64,000 bases of DNA, taken from positions 1,116,001 to 1,180,000 of the forward strand of contig JASGHE010000002.1 of assembly GCA_047602475.1 (NCBI GenBank), read 5' to 3'. Shown here in pieces: positions 51,246-61,299 of the stretch. The position numbers and the translations under genes are program-made. Every line of letters starts with the position of its first letter. Position 1 is the stretch's first letter. The notes below the pieces were generated by a model. The model did not search any database and was not told the DNA's origin. It saw nothing but the letters and a program-made list of their open reading frames with translations. Origin of the DNA: JAEUIE01 sp047602475. GTDB taxonomy: Bacteria; Planctomycetota; Planctomycetia; Gemmatales; HRBIN36.

Positions 51246-53811
51246 ATGAAACTTGATAAAGAGACGATGATCAAGCAGCGTTTCTGGTTCCTGTTGCCGG
51301 TCTTTGCCCTGTGCCTGCTGATCGGCTGGATCTGCGTGCTCGGCGTTCGCGGCGAAACCGAAACCAACTATAAATCGGCCGGCGAAAAGAACAATGCCCT
51401 CAAAAGCCTCGCTGCCAAGACCGAGATCAAAAATCCGCAATGGATTGAGGCCATCGGCAAAGAACATGAAGTCTCCACAGCCAAGAAGCTGGAGTTGTGG
51501 AACAAAGAGTATGATCGCCAGAACAAGGTCGTTCGCGATCCCAAAAACCCAGGTCAGTTCCGTCGCACCGCTCCTTTCTTTACCTGGCCTGAAAAGACCC
51601 GCGCTCAATGGATGAAGACCAGCCAGGGCCGGGACCTCTACAACATGGACTTCGGCGAGTACCTCGGCACCATACCCAGCGACGAATACAAGGAAGAATA
51701 CCTGGCCCAGTTCCAGGCCGTTGCCGACATCATTCGAGACTGGCTCAATGAAACCCCTGGGTCCAACGTCACCGGCGCCGTCCGCGTGATCGACGCGAAA
51801 GACAATCATCGCAACTATGTCATTAACACGTTGCTCAAGCCGCATCAGCTCACGGCCAAGCAAATCCTCTCCGATGAAATCCACCTCCTGCAGGAAGATA
51901 TCGCGGTCAAGCGGGAAATCTTCCTCAGCCTTTCCGATCTGCTCGACAGCTATTCCAAGCTGAAGCCCGAGTGGAGCGAAGTGCCTTTTGTCGAAATCAA
52001 GGAAATGCCGGCCCCAACTGCTCCGGTAGCCCCCGTCGCCGCTGCCGAAGGTCAGCCCGCGGTGGCAGCTGCCAGCCCGCCCCCGGCTGCCGAGGCTGCT
52101 GCTCCCAAGAAAGACGCTGAACCCGAAGTCTACCAGAAAGTTCGATTCTACAACTACATCTGGCCTAACCTTCTCAACACCGCTGAGGTGGCTCAATCCG
52201 TTAAACTGAAGAGTACTACCGTTGATTTCGGCCTTCCCGCTTCCGACCCCTACAAAGGCTGGCGGCTTGATCTAGCCGTAGCCCAGGATCCCCAGGATGA
52301 GAAAAAAGCCGTCCTGCGGGTGGTCTCTGCCAACCATAGCGATCTCTTCACGATTCCCTCCATACCCCTGGTGATCTACTACAGCGAACTGGGGAACGAT
52401 CAGGAAGTAGCCACCCCGTTGTACTTGAACGATGCGGGGAACCTGGGCCCTTGTGAATACTGGCCCAACACCACCATCAAGAAAATCAGTCAGAAGAAAC
52501 TGAAAGACATCCCTCTGCCGGCTAACTTTGGCCGAGTGACCCGCATCGCCAGAGTGCTGCCCGAAAACGCCATCGCTCAGCGGATTGACTTCAATCACGA
52601 TTGGGTTGTCCAGGCGCAACTGGTTCAACGTGCCAACAGCCCGACACTCACTCTGCGTGGCGAAATCATCAATCGTAGCGGGCGTCGTTTGCCTGTCGCC
52701 TCCTTCAACGCCGGCCTGATGCTTCCCAATACCACGAACCTTCTCAATGAAGAGTTCAAGGTGCCGACCGATGCTTTCAATGCCGGCGAACGGCGTCCCT
52801 TTGCCATGGAAATCAAGAACCCCGTTCAACCCCGAGGCATTGCCCTCATCCGCCAGAAACTTACCTGGCGAAGCACGCCGATCAAGAGAATCGATCGACT
52901 CGAAGTAGGAAAGCTGGCGCACGATCATTCCGACCGTCTGAAAACGCTCCCTCTGTTGGCTTATGATTTCAAGCTGAAGGATCCGCTCGGCCAGAATGCC
53001 CCTCCTGCTCCTGCCGCCGGAACTACGACCGAAGGCGGCAGCGGCGTCTCCGCCGGGCTGGGTGGTGGTAGCGGCCGTTCCATCGGCGGCGATATGCCCG
53101 GCGGTGGCGGCGGACGTGCCGGCGGCGGCGCTCAGGCTGCCAATCTCAGTCCTAACCAGGGTGTGCCGCTCGATCGCTACATTCAGGTCTCCTCCGAACT
53201 CCGAAGAATGCCGGTAGCGTTGGTGATGATCGTGGATGCCACAGCCATTACCGATATCATCGCTGCCATGTCCAATTCCAAGCTGCGGTTCCAGGTCACC
53301 ATGGCTCCCTGGGTGAGAGTCCCCAACCTGGGCAGGCCAGGCGGTTCCGGCACGGCAACAGCCGCTGCTGCTCCTCCTGCCAACAACCCGGGCGGTGCCG
53401 GCGGCACGGGCGGCGGTATTTCCGCAGGCGCTGCCGGCGGTGCCCGACCTGCCGGCAACACTGGCGGCGGCGGTGGTGGTGGGGGACGCATGGAAGGCCT
53501 GGGCGGCGAGGGTAGCACTGGTGGCTCGCCTCCTGGTGCCCCAGCAGGACAAGGCGCACCGCGCCCCGCGGCTGGAAGCTTGGGACTCGAAGACGACAGC
53601 AGTGTCGTTGAACTGCAGATCTATGGTGTAGTCACCATCTACGAAAGCCCCGATCAGTTCAAACGCATCCAGGAGATGAAGGCGAACGCTCCGGCTCAGC
53701 AGGCCGCTGCCGCGCCCAGAAATAACAACCGGTTCATCCATCGGCTACGTGCTGCTCAGGCAGCCTTTCGAGATTCAGGATTGCACAAGTCAGGATTGCA
53801 CAGAGGAGTAG
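51246..53811 (+). pseudogene. Giant single-pass protein with Gly-rich inserts (second gene of PilM cluster), frameshifted end
   Basis: About 850 residues. The N-terminal membrane helix is at about 13-34 (FLLPVFALCLLIGWICVLG), then a charged region with long helices (VADIIRDWLNETPGSNVTGA, LLKPHQLTAKQILSDEIHLL), a Pro/Ala linker (VAPVAAAEGQPAVAAASPPP), a beta-rich central domain and two Gly/Ser-rich segments (about 595-630 and 695-770). It occupies the usual place of the PilN/PilO partner. From about 53735 the frame is lost; the likely true end is TAG at 53809-53811, four bases before the next gene. The family is known to me only as a planctomycete hypothetical protein. Confidence 0.6.
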
Positions 53812-53815
53812 GAAC

Positions 53816-56156
53816 ATGGCCAAGTCAAAGATCGATGCCAAAGAGTTCATGCTGCAATACGGTGATCGTATCGGCATCGGCGTCGCGGGGTTTCTCGCTT
53901 TTCTGTTTGTGCTCTTCGCCATGCTGGGCAGCGGCGGGGGCGTTTCCGCCGAGCAGGTCAAAGACAGCGGAAAGAAAGCCGACGAGGCGATCAAACGAAG
54001 TGAGGTGATTCCTGACAGGGTAGCCCTGAAGGACGAACCCAACGTCAAGCCGTTGTCTCAGATTGATCTTCTCTCCAAATCCCTGGCGATCCAGATCGAT
54101 CTCGATCAACTGCATCTGCCCTTCCGTTACTTCGCTCCCGAGATTCTTCAGGGCAAGTTCCGGTCGAACCCGACTGTGCTCCAGCCCCTCGAAATCGCCT
54201 CCATGCCCCTCGTCGGTGCGTTTCGGATTTACGAAGTGCGCATTAACAATAAGGTCGAAGAAGCGATGGTGCTGAACCCCAAGTCGGGGGTCGTCGCTCC
54301 GAAGCTTCCGGGTGGCGGCAATAACATGCAGCCCGGTGCCGCTGGTGGAATGCAAGGCGGTGCCGGTGGCGGGCGAGGCGCTTCGGGCGGCGGCCTCTCC
54401 GGTGGTTTGGGTAGTGGTGGTATGTCTGGCGGCAGCAGCGGCGGTCTTGCCGGCGGTTTAGGCAGCGGCGGTGCAGGCGGCGGCAACGGACGCGGCGGCC
54501 AGGGCGGCGGCGGAAACCAGCCTTCAGGCTCTCGCCCTCCCGTCGCCAAGGCACCCGCTGGCAATCCCGGTGCCGATGAATCCATCTACGTCATCGCCTG
54601 GCAAAAAGACTACAAACCCTCCGATATCCTGGGCGTGACCATCAGACCGCTTCGCAGCGCCTATCTGGTGGCGACCTATCCTCACGGCAAGCAGGTCGAT
54701 GAAATCGCCAAGAAGCTCCAGATTCAAAAGAGTGAAGTGGAAAACCTCTATCGACGCATCGAAGTACAGCGACGCCGGATTTACCCCAAGGGCAGTCTCC
54801 TGCCCGATGGCAAAACCGCCGAAGTCGATCTGGTCGAAGTCGTCAACACCAAGGACAGGAACAAGAGCGAGTACAAGCCGATCACTGATCTCGACAAGCA
54901 GACACAGACTGTCGATGATCAACTCTCCGACGCCGATCGCGACGCCCAAAGCGGGTGGGGCAAGGTCAATATCGAGAACGTAGCCGCGGTCATGTACACC
55001 TCCTACCTTCTGGCGAAACACAATAACGATGGTTTCTTTGAGGAAAAGGAACCCATCATCCAGAAACTCGTTGAGTATGCCGGCCCTCGAGTCGCTATGC
55101 GGCTCCCCAAGCTGGTTCGCAACGACTACCCCGATATCATGTCCAAGCTCCCAACGCTGATGGGTGCTCTGAAGAAGATCAAAGAAGACGAAAAAGCCAA
55201 GATTCCTCCTCCCCCGAAAGACAGTCGCACCAACTCCGGGAACACTGGCGATCCCTATGACCGCCTGGCCGGTGAAGGCGGAGGTGACGCCAAGACCGGC
55301 GGCGGCGACAAGCCCGCCACCGGAGACTCCCCCGATCTGAACGGGCCTATCCCCGAATATCTGCCGATCCGGTTTCTCGACGTCGATTTGCCCGCCGGTG
55401 ACGTGGGCGGCGCCACCTATGAATACCGCTTAAGGGTCGTGCTGACCAATCCCAACCACAAGCGCGAAAAGGACGTGGCCGCTCCCGAGTTTGCCAAAGA
55501 CGAATTCCTCTATGGCGCCTGGAGCCAGGTGACGCGTGTTACCTTCGAACCCGATTACCTGGTCTATGCCGGCGAAGCGCGAGCGGGCCAAAGGCTCCAC
55601 CGATGATCGCGAAAAAGACAAGGTCCCCGTTCAACTCCACAAATGGCTCGGCAAGATCGAAACCGAAGTTGGTTCTGATCGTGACAACGCCATCGTGGGT
55701 GACTGGTGGATCGAGCGTCTTCTCATCGGTCGTGGCGAATACATTGGAAGGTCTCCCACCCTCACGGGCCCTGCGGGGGAATCCAATCTTGTTCAATGGG
55801 TCTCCTCCGCCTTTGACGCTGCTGCTCAGAAAATAGGCGGCGATGTGCAGAAGAAAACCCGTTCCATCGATTTGACCACGCCCAGCATTCTCGTCGATTT
55901 CCAGGGCGGGGCTTATCAATCGTTCCGTTCTGATGTCGCCAAGTCCAACAAGAAGGACGATGTGCCCGCCGAAATACTCGTCCTCGATCCGGACGGTCGC
56001 ATGTACGCCCGTCAAGTCAGCGATTATCGTAACGACGAAGGCCGCAAGAAACGGTTCGATCACTGGAAGAGTTGGCTGGAAAAGCTGGCCAAGCCTGGCG
56101 AGAAAAAGGCTGCTCCTGCCGGCGCAGGTGGATCAGGTTTGTCCGGGGCCAGCTAA
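53816..56156 (+). pseudogene. Single-pass protein with Gly-rich insert (third gene of PilM cluster), one frameshift
   Basis: About 780 residues. One membrane helix at about 20-40 (IGIGVAGFLAFLFVLFAML); an exterior part with SLAIQIDLDQLHLPFRYFAP; a Gly/Ser-rich insert at about 165-245 (GGGLSGGLGSGGMSGGSSGG); then YVIAWQKDYKPSDILGVTIR (about 260-279) and VDEIAKKLQIQKSEVENLYR. The frame breaks near 55580 and resumes as KGSTDDREKDKVPVQLHKWL, ending at 56156. It begins four bases after its predecessor and is followed by a strong terminator, so the three genes are one operon. The C-terminal tail is rich in Ala, Gly and Lys. No homology to a known secretion component can be claimed. Confidence 0.6.
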
Positions 56157-56177
56157 CCCTGACCCTGCATGCATCAC

Positions 56178-56207
56178 ACGGGCGGACTCACCTCCGCCCG
56201 TTTTTTT
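56178..56207 (+). terminator. Rho-independent terminator of the PilM cluster
   Basis: ACGGGCGGA-CTCACC-TCCGCCCGT followed by TTTTTTT. It lies 22 bases after the stop of the third cluster gene. Confidence 0.9.
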
Positions 56208-56254
56208 CTCTAGGCATTTGCTTCAACTGTGAAGCCTGTTATTAAATCAGAAAG

Positions 56255-56355
56255 CTGTGGCAGGAGTCACGATGTACTCATCGTGACCCCTGCTAAACAG
56301 TCAGAATTTTTGCACATTCAGCAGGGGGCAGCGGCGTACCCTGACACATGCCACG
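56255..56355. repeat. Family C twin-hairpin repeat, diverged copy
   Basis: TGTGGCAGGAGTCACGATGT, ACTCATCGTGACCCCTGC, spacer, GCAGGGGGCAGCGGCGTACC and CTGACACATGCCACGG. The inner hairpin sequence differs from the other copies but keeps its pairing (CACGATGTACTCATCGTG), suggesting selection for structure. Confidence 0.8.
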
Positions 56356-56438
56356 GTTATTTACCAGGTTCTTAGCTGATTTTGCTCTTGACCAGACAGC
56401 CGGGGAGGGTATCTCTTGCCCAATCTCTGGACGGGAGC

Positions 56439-56845
56439 ATGGTCATGCAAGCGATGCTGCGTATTGTTGGTGTCCTGGTGGTGGTTGCGGGTTGCGGCAC
56501 AGGGCTCTACTTCTGGTTCGAGCGCTATCAAGAGCCCATGGTTCGCACTCAGGTGGTAGAGCCGCTCTATACGGTCGATAGTTCAGAGGTGGCACAATCG
56601 CTCGCCGCAGGCAGGCAGGTAAGGGAATATGGCCCGCTTCCAGGTTCAGCGTTCTATCCCGGCATGCCCGCCTTTCAACAACCCGAAGAGGCTTTGGTCT
56701 GGCTCAAATCGACCGGTAAATACGAGCAAGGCTGGCGGTCTTTGAATCGAGCGGCGATTTCACCCTCGACACGCATTTAGTGCGAGGCTTATCCTACACC
56801 AACAAGACGCTGAAACTCGTCAGGGAAGTGCCTTTGGTTCCCTGA
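56439..56845 (+). pseudogene. Small membrane-anchored protein, one frameshift
   Basis: About 135 residues. MVMQAMLRIVGVLVVVAGCG (1-20) is a signal anchor or lipoprotein signal with a Cys at the end of the helix. The outer part has LYFWFERYQEPMVRTQVVEP and REYGPLPGSAFYPGMPAFQQ. The frame changes near 56740 and resumes as AVFESSGDFTLDTHLVRGLS, ending REVPLVP at 56845. The start could be 56439 or 56445. The role is unknown; it precedes the DoxX gene by about 100 bases and may belong to the same transcription unit. Confidence 0.5.
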
Positions 56846-56946
56846 GCTATGCCCTGATGAATCAACCAAAGTTCGCTACCCGTTCGCTGCGGCAAATGGT
56901 AAGGTAATACTGCTTAGCTCCACGACAGCTTGATGATCCTCCTGCG

Positions 56947-58261
56947 ATGAAGAAGACCCTCCTTTACCAGCCCACCTCGACTGTTACCCGCGTGTTCCTG
57001 GTCCTATTGCGATTGGCGATAGGCTGGCACCTCTTCATTGAAGGCGCGGCTAAGCTCGATTCGTTTTCCGTCGGCCTGACTGGCTCCGGCAAGCCGTTCT
57101 CCAGTCGAGGCTATCTGCTCCAGTCACAGGGGCCTTTCGCTCCCTACTTTCGCAAGCTGGCCGGCGACCCGGATGAACTGCTCCTGCCATTGCTGGATGG
57201 CGCTCCCGGAGCCGTGCCCGCTGCCCTGGAAGCTCGTTGGAAGGACTATGTCCAGCGCTATGTTGATCATTATCGTTTCGACCAGGCCCTGAAAGACCAG
57301 GCCAATGCCTTGTTGAAAAAGCATCTGGACGGTCTCGCCGTCTGGTTCGCTGCCGGGCACGAAAGAAGTCAGCAGAGACTATCCCTTCGCTACCGTTACT
57401 CCTTCGCTTTCCACCACGGAACGCATTGCCGAATATCGCGCCAAGTTGAAAGAACTGAACGACAAGATCAATGGCTGGAACCTGCGCTTTGACAAAGATG
57501 TTACCAAGGCCCGTGTCGCAGCCCTGAAAGCGGATGTAGTCCGTCTTCGAACTGAACTTCAGAAAGACCTGGATGAGCAGCAAGCCAGGCTCGAGCAGGA
57601 TCTTGATAAGCTCTTGAAGGCGCCTCACTTCCTCAACGAGTACGCGGAGCTCAATAAGATCATTCAGGCCAACATGAAAACCCAGGGATACGCAAAAGAG
57701 CAGCAGGCCATTGCTGAACTGGTGCAGGCTGCCCGGCAGGCCCAGCCGTCAGGCGGCAACACGTCGCATTGGGTCGAAGCCGAGAAGAACCCTTCTGAGC
57801 TGTTCGCGGTTTTCGCCAAAGACCCGGAGTTCCGCAAGTCGTTGATCGCGGTTGCCAAACGGCTCATCTCACCGCCCTTGCACCTGGAAGATACCCGCAT
57901 GCTCGACCTCGCTGATCGCACGGTCGCCTGGGGACTCACCCTGGCGGGCCTGGGCCTGTTGCTGGGATGTTTCACCCGCCTTTCCTGCCTGGCCGGTGCA
58001 ATATTACTGCTTCTCTTCTACCTGGCCCTTCCCCCGCTCCCTGGTTTGCCCGATAATCCCATGGCTGAGGGCAAGTACCTCTTCGTCAACAAGAACCTCA
58101 TCGAGGCTCTCGCCCTGTTGACTCTGGCCACCACCGCCTCAGGCCGATGGTTCGGCTTCGATGGACTGCTCTCGCTGCTCATCCCCTTCAAATACCTCTG
58201 GCCGAAACCTCAACTGGTACAGGTGATCGAGCCTGATCAAGCATCATCAGCTAAGGATTGA
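56947..58261 (+). pseudogene. DoxX-type membrane protein with large soluble coiled-coil insert, one frameshift
   Basis: About 437 residues once joined. The first membrane segment VTRVFLVLLRLAIGWHLFIE GAAKL (about 13-37) is DoxX-like; then a large soluble insert with heptad-like helices (RLRTELQKDLDEQQARLEQD), expected outside the cytoplasm; then three more segments, TVAWGLTLAGLGLLLGCFTR, LAGAILLLLFYLALPPLPGL and NKNLIEALALLTLATTASGR. The frame changes near 57360 (WFAAG to TKEVSRDYPFATVTPSLS). Compared with the 138-residue DoxX protein at 31787, it has an extra 250-residue insert. The Tat-exported Gfo/Idh gene starts six bases after it, so the two are coupled. Confidence 0.72.
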
Positions 58262-58267
58262 TACATC

Positions 58268-59929
58268 ATGGCTATCGATTTGACGCCCGCCGAGCGTGAG
58301 ACCGGGAAGAAGAACTTCCAGGGCGTAGTAGGTTCACTCTACGACTCCAATGCCGCGGTGAAGGAACTCAACCGCCGACAGTTCATGAAGGGTGCCCTGG
58401 CTGCCGCTGCCGTTGTTCCGGTCGGCGCTGCTGCTTACTTCGGCTACCGCAAGCTCGATGGCGGCCCCGTCAAGGCCGGCCTCATCGGCGGTGGCGACGA
58501 AGGTGGCGTCCTCGTCGGCGAGCACAATCCCGAGTTTGTCGAGTTCATCGGCGTGGCTGATATTCGCCCCTACAACCGCCGTCGCATCTTCGATGGCGAA
58601 GCCCGTGGTCCGCGCAAAGGTTTCAACCGCATCTACGGCAACAAGGCTAACAACATCAAAGTCTACAAAGACTACAAGGAACTGCTAGCCAACAAAGACA
58701 TCCAGATGGTGGTGATCGCTCTGCCGCTACACCTCCACGCACCGGTCGCCATCGAAGCCCTGAAAGCGGGCAAGCACGTCCTCTGCGAAAAGCTGATGGC
58801 CTGGAACATCCAGCAGTGCAAGGAAATGATCAAAGTCGCCGCCGAGAACGATCGCTGCCTGGCCATCGGCCATCAACGCCATTACAGCATGCTCTACTCA
58901 CATGCCGTCGAAGTGCTGAACATGGGCGAGATCGGCGATATCCATCACATCCGCGCCTTCTGGCATCGCAACAATGCTCAGCCTAAGCTCGATAAAAACG
59001 GCCAGCAGATCTTGGAACCCATGATCGACTACCGCACTGGCAAACAGACAGCGAAGATGCTCCCCGCCTGGCGTGATGGCTGGAAGCCGGAGATTCCTCC
59101 CGACGACCGTCTCGAACTCGAAGCCAACATCCGCAAGCACGGCTACCAGAGCATGGAAGAACTCTGCCGTTGGCGACTCTACAACCGTACGGGTGGCGGG
59201 CTGATGGCCGAGTTGGGCAGCCATCAGCTTGATGCCTGTAGTATCTTCCTCGGCAAGGTGAAGCCCCTTGCCGTCTCCGCGACCGGCGGCAAATACTTCT
59301 ACCGGGATGATCGTGACGCTGAGGATCACGTCTTCTGCACCTTCGAGTTCCCCGGCAAGAACTATTGGAAAGACTACGCCCAGGGCGTGATCAACGATAG
59401 GCACGACAAAGTCATCGTCACCTACAGTTCGATCAACACCAACAGTTACGAACCCTGGGGCGAATGTGTGATGGGAACCAAGGGCACCATGATCGTCGAG
59501 AAGGAAGAGACGGTCATGCTCTATGGCTCCGCCGGCAAGGGCGCAGCTGTTACCACCAGTACCGCCGGCCCCGGCGCCCCGGCGACCGCTGCCGCCTCCA
59601 CCTGGGAAGCTGCCACCGCCAAGGGCAAGTCAGCCCTCGGTGGCGATGGCCCCGTCTCCCGTGGCTACCGGGAAGAGATGGAGCACTTCGCCTACTGCGT
59701 CAAACTCTGGGAAGATAAGAACGTCAAACCCTCAGAACGGCCTCACCCCCGTTGCGAAGGCACCGTCGCCATGGCCGACGCCATCATCGCCCTCACCGCC
59801 AACCGAGCCATGCGTGGCCACGCTGGCAACGACTATATGCCCCAGCGCATCCTCTTCCAGAAAGAATGGTTCGATCCCAAGAGCAACGCCGTCCCCGACG
59901 CCGATATGAAGCCCAGCGAAATCTCGTAG
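58268..59929 (+). CDS. Tat-exported Gfo/Idh/MocA-family oxidoreductase
   Basis: 553-residue dehydrogenase. After about 36 residues comes a twin-arginine signal, NRRQFMKGALAAAAVVPVGA (about 36-55). The Rossmann domain begins VKAGLIGGGDEGGVLVGEHN (about 68-87); VLCEKLMAWNIQQCKEMIKV (about 173-192) is the conserved EK motif; MAELGSHQLDACSIFLGKVK has the active-site His. A Gly/Ala/Ser-rich loop (about 425-450) is inserted before the last segment. Export by Tat implies the cofactor is bound before transport. It follows the DoxX-type gene by six bases. Intact. Confidence 0.9.
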   Translation: MAIDLTPAERETGKKNFQGVVGSLYDSNAAVKELNRRQFMKGALAAAAVVPVGAAAYFGYRKLDGGPVKAGLIGGGDEGGVLVGEHNPEFVEFIGVADIRPYNRRRIFDGEARGPRKGFNRIYGNKANNIKVYKDYKELLANKDIQMVVIALPLHLHAPVAIEALKAGKHVLCEKLMAWNIQQCKEMIKVAAENDRCLAIGHQRHYSMLYSHAVEVLNMGEIGDIHHIRAFWHRNNAQPKLDKNGQQILEPMIDYRTGKQTAKMLPAWRDGWKPEIPPDDRLELEANIRKHGYQSMEELCRWRLYNRTGGGLMAELGSHQLDACSIFLGKVKPLAVSATGGKYFYRDDRDAEDHVFCTFEFPGKNYWKDYAQGVINDRHDKVIVTYSSINTNSYEPWGECVMGTKGTMIVEKEETVMLYGSAGKGAAVTTSTAGPGAPATAAASTWEAATAKGKSALGGDGPVSRGYREEMEHFAYCVKLWEDKNVKPSERPHPRCEGTVAMADAIIALTANRAMRGHAGNDYMPQRILFQKEWFDPKSNAVPDADMKPSEIS

Positions 59930-59935
59930 ATGGAT

Positions 59936-60008
59936 ATACCAGCCCGACGCGCTAGCGAGGGACGTCTGCAATCGCAAGCATTCCCTCGCTAGCGCTTCGG
60001 GCTGGTAT
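59936..60008. repeat. Family D inverted repeat, complete copy
   Basis: ACCAGCCCGACGCGCTAGCG AGGG and its mirror CCCTCGCTAGCGCTTCGGGC TGGT enclose GACGTCTGCAATCGCAAGCA. It separates the converging Gfo/Idh and zinc-ribbon genes. Confidence 0.88.
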
Positions 60009-60015
60009 TGCCATC

Positions 60016-61230
60016 TCACCTCCGCCGATACATCACCGCCCGCACCTCGTTGACGATATCCAAATGCTGAAAGATCATCAGTCCGCCAATGCCCAGAGTC
60101 AGAATCACCCGGAAGATCAGGATGATCCAGGCGACAGCTTTGGAACCTGAATTGAGTTGAGACATCAAGGGGGCCAGAGCGATAGCACCCCAACAAGCGC
60201 CGCCGAGCATTCCCAACAACATGATCCGCTGCCGTAACAAAGGCTTGCGGGCATACTTGCCGATATGCCACAGCCCGGCTGTCATGGCCAGCCACATGAC
60301 GAGGAATATTCCTTCAGCGATAAAATAAAAGAGCTTGTCCATGGAATAGAACACGTCTCGGCTGAAGATCAACGGTAAGTGAGAATCCCACAAGTGTCGA
60401 TAGGTGGTCACAAACACGATCCAGCCCGACAGTGCCAGGAATAAGATCAGTGTCAGCACAAACCAGAGGGTCACTCCAGTTATCCACGGCATGAACAGCG
60501 TCAGAACGATTCCGCCCAGGAAAAGAAGAGCATTCAGTACAAGTGAGATGAAGATGCACCAGCCAATCACTTCGGAGATGGTGGTGATGGTCTGAAATCC
60601 ATTGGCCGTGGAGACGACTTGTAGCAGCAGGAACAGAAAGAAGCTGAACAAGATGGCAGCCATCTGAATGCTGCAATACCCAATAACGCTTCCGAGGTAA
60701 TACCCCAACCCCTGATCAACCAGCTTAAGGTTGCGTCGCTCTGCCTTGGTCAACTCCTCGCCATCGACTTCATCCTCGTCATCTTCTCTTCTGACCACTG
60801 GCATGGTCTGCGTCTTAACATAATCCTCGTCCACCTCAGCAATCGGTATGTTGGCCAGCACTCGAGGGTTCACGACCGGTGTGGCCGCAGTCGAAGGCAT
60901 CAGACTTCGAGGGGACGTCGATTCCGCGAACAAAGCCGGCACGATCGGCTCGGTGGTGGCTGTGGTGGTATGTTTCTGCAAGCGATCGGTCGTTACCCAC
61001 GCCAGGGCCTGACATTGCGGACAACGTATTTGAGTGCCCAGGTATCTCGACTTCACCCTCAGCACGTGGCCGTTCTCGCACAGCACTTCGTACTTCGGCA
61101 CCAACGGTTCGCCCGGTCGGGGAGGTGATACCATGATGAGCAACTGACAGATGGGGCAAGCGATCCGCTGGCCGATCTGCTCCGGCAACAACTCAATCTC
61201 GTGGCCATGCAGGCAGGTAATACGATGCAC
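60016..61230 (-). CDS. Zinc-ribbon polytopic membrane protein
   Basis: 404-residue protein with two zinc-ribbon-like modules in the first 85 residues: ITCLHGHEIELLPEQIGQRI ACPIC (about 4-28) and VLCENGHVLRVKSRYLGTQI RCPQC (about 49-73). An acidic linker (VVRREDDEDEVDGEELTKAE) leads to about seven membrane helices (about 185-390), for example IQMAAILFSFFLFLLLQVVS. I recognise the layout from planctomycete membrane proteins of unknown function. The two ribbons probably bind zinc on the cytoplasmic side. No partner gene. GTACCGCC before ATG is a poor ribosome site. Confidence 0.75.
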   Translation of the reverse strand: MHRITCLHGHEIELLPEQIGQRIACPICQLLIMVSPPRPGEPLVPKYEVLCENGHVLRVKSRYLGTQIRCPQCQALAWVTTDRLQKHTTTATTEPIVPALFAESTSPRSLMPSTAATPVVNPRVLANIPIAEVDEDYVKTQTMPVVRREDDEDEVDGEELTKAERRNLKLVDQGLGYYLGSVIGYCSIQMAAILFSFFLFLLLQVVSTANGFQTITTISEVIGWCIFISLVLNALLFLGGIVLTLFMPWITGVTLWFVLTLILFLALSGWIVFVTTYRHLWDSHLPLIFSRDVFYSMDKLFYFIAEGIFLVMWLAMTAGLWHIGKYARKPLLRQRIMLLGMLGGACWGAIALAPLMSQLNSGSKAVAWIILIFRVILTLGIGGLMIFQHLDIVNEVRAVMYRRR

Positions 61231-61299
61231 GGAGGCGGTACCTTAATGACGATAGTGGATCGGCTTGCTCCTCCCTGATCTAAGAGGAGTTGACCTGTT

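Noticed and set aside
52272..53741. 489-codon minus-strand frame opposite the second PilM-cluster gene
   Set aside because: It arises from the antisense of Gly-rich coding DNA and shows no domain. The plus strand has the coherent operon.
54300..54540. Repetitive GGCGGC-type DNA, considered as a tandem repeat or CRISPR-like array
   Set aside because: It is coding DNA for a Gly/Ser-rich segment, without regular spacers or a constant repeat unit.
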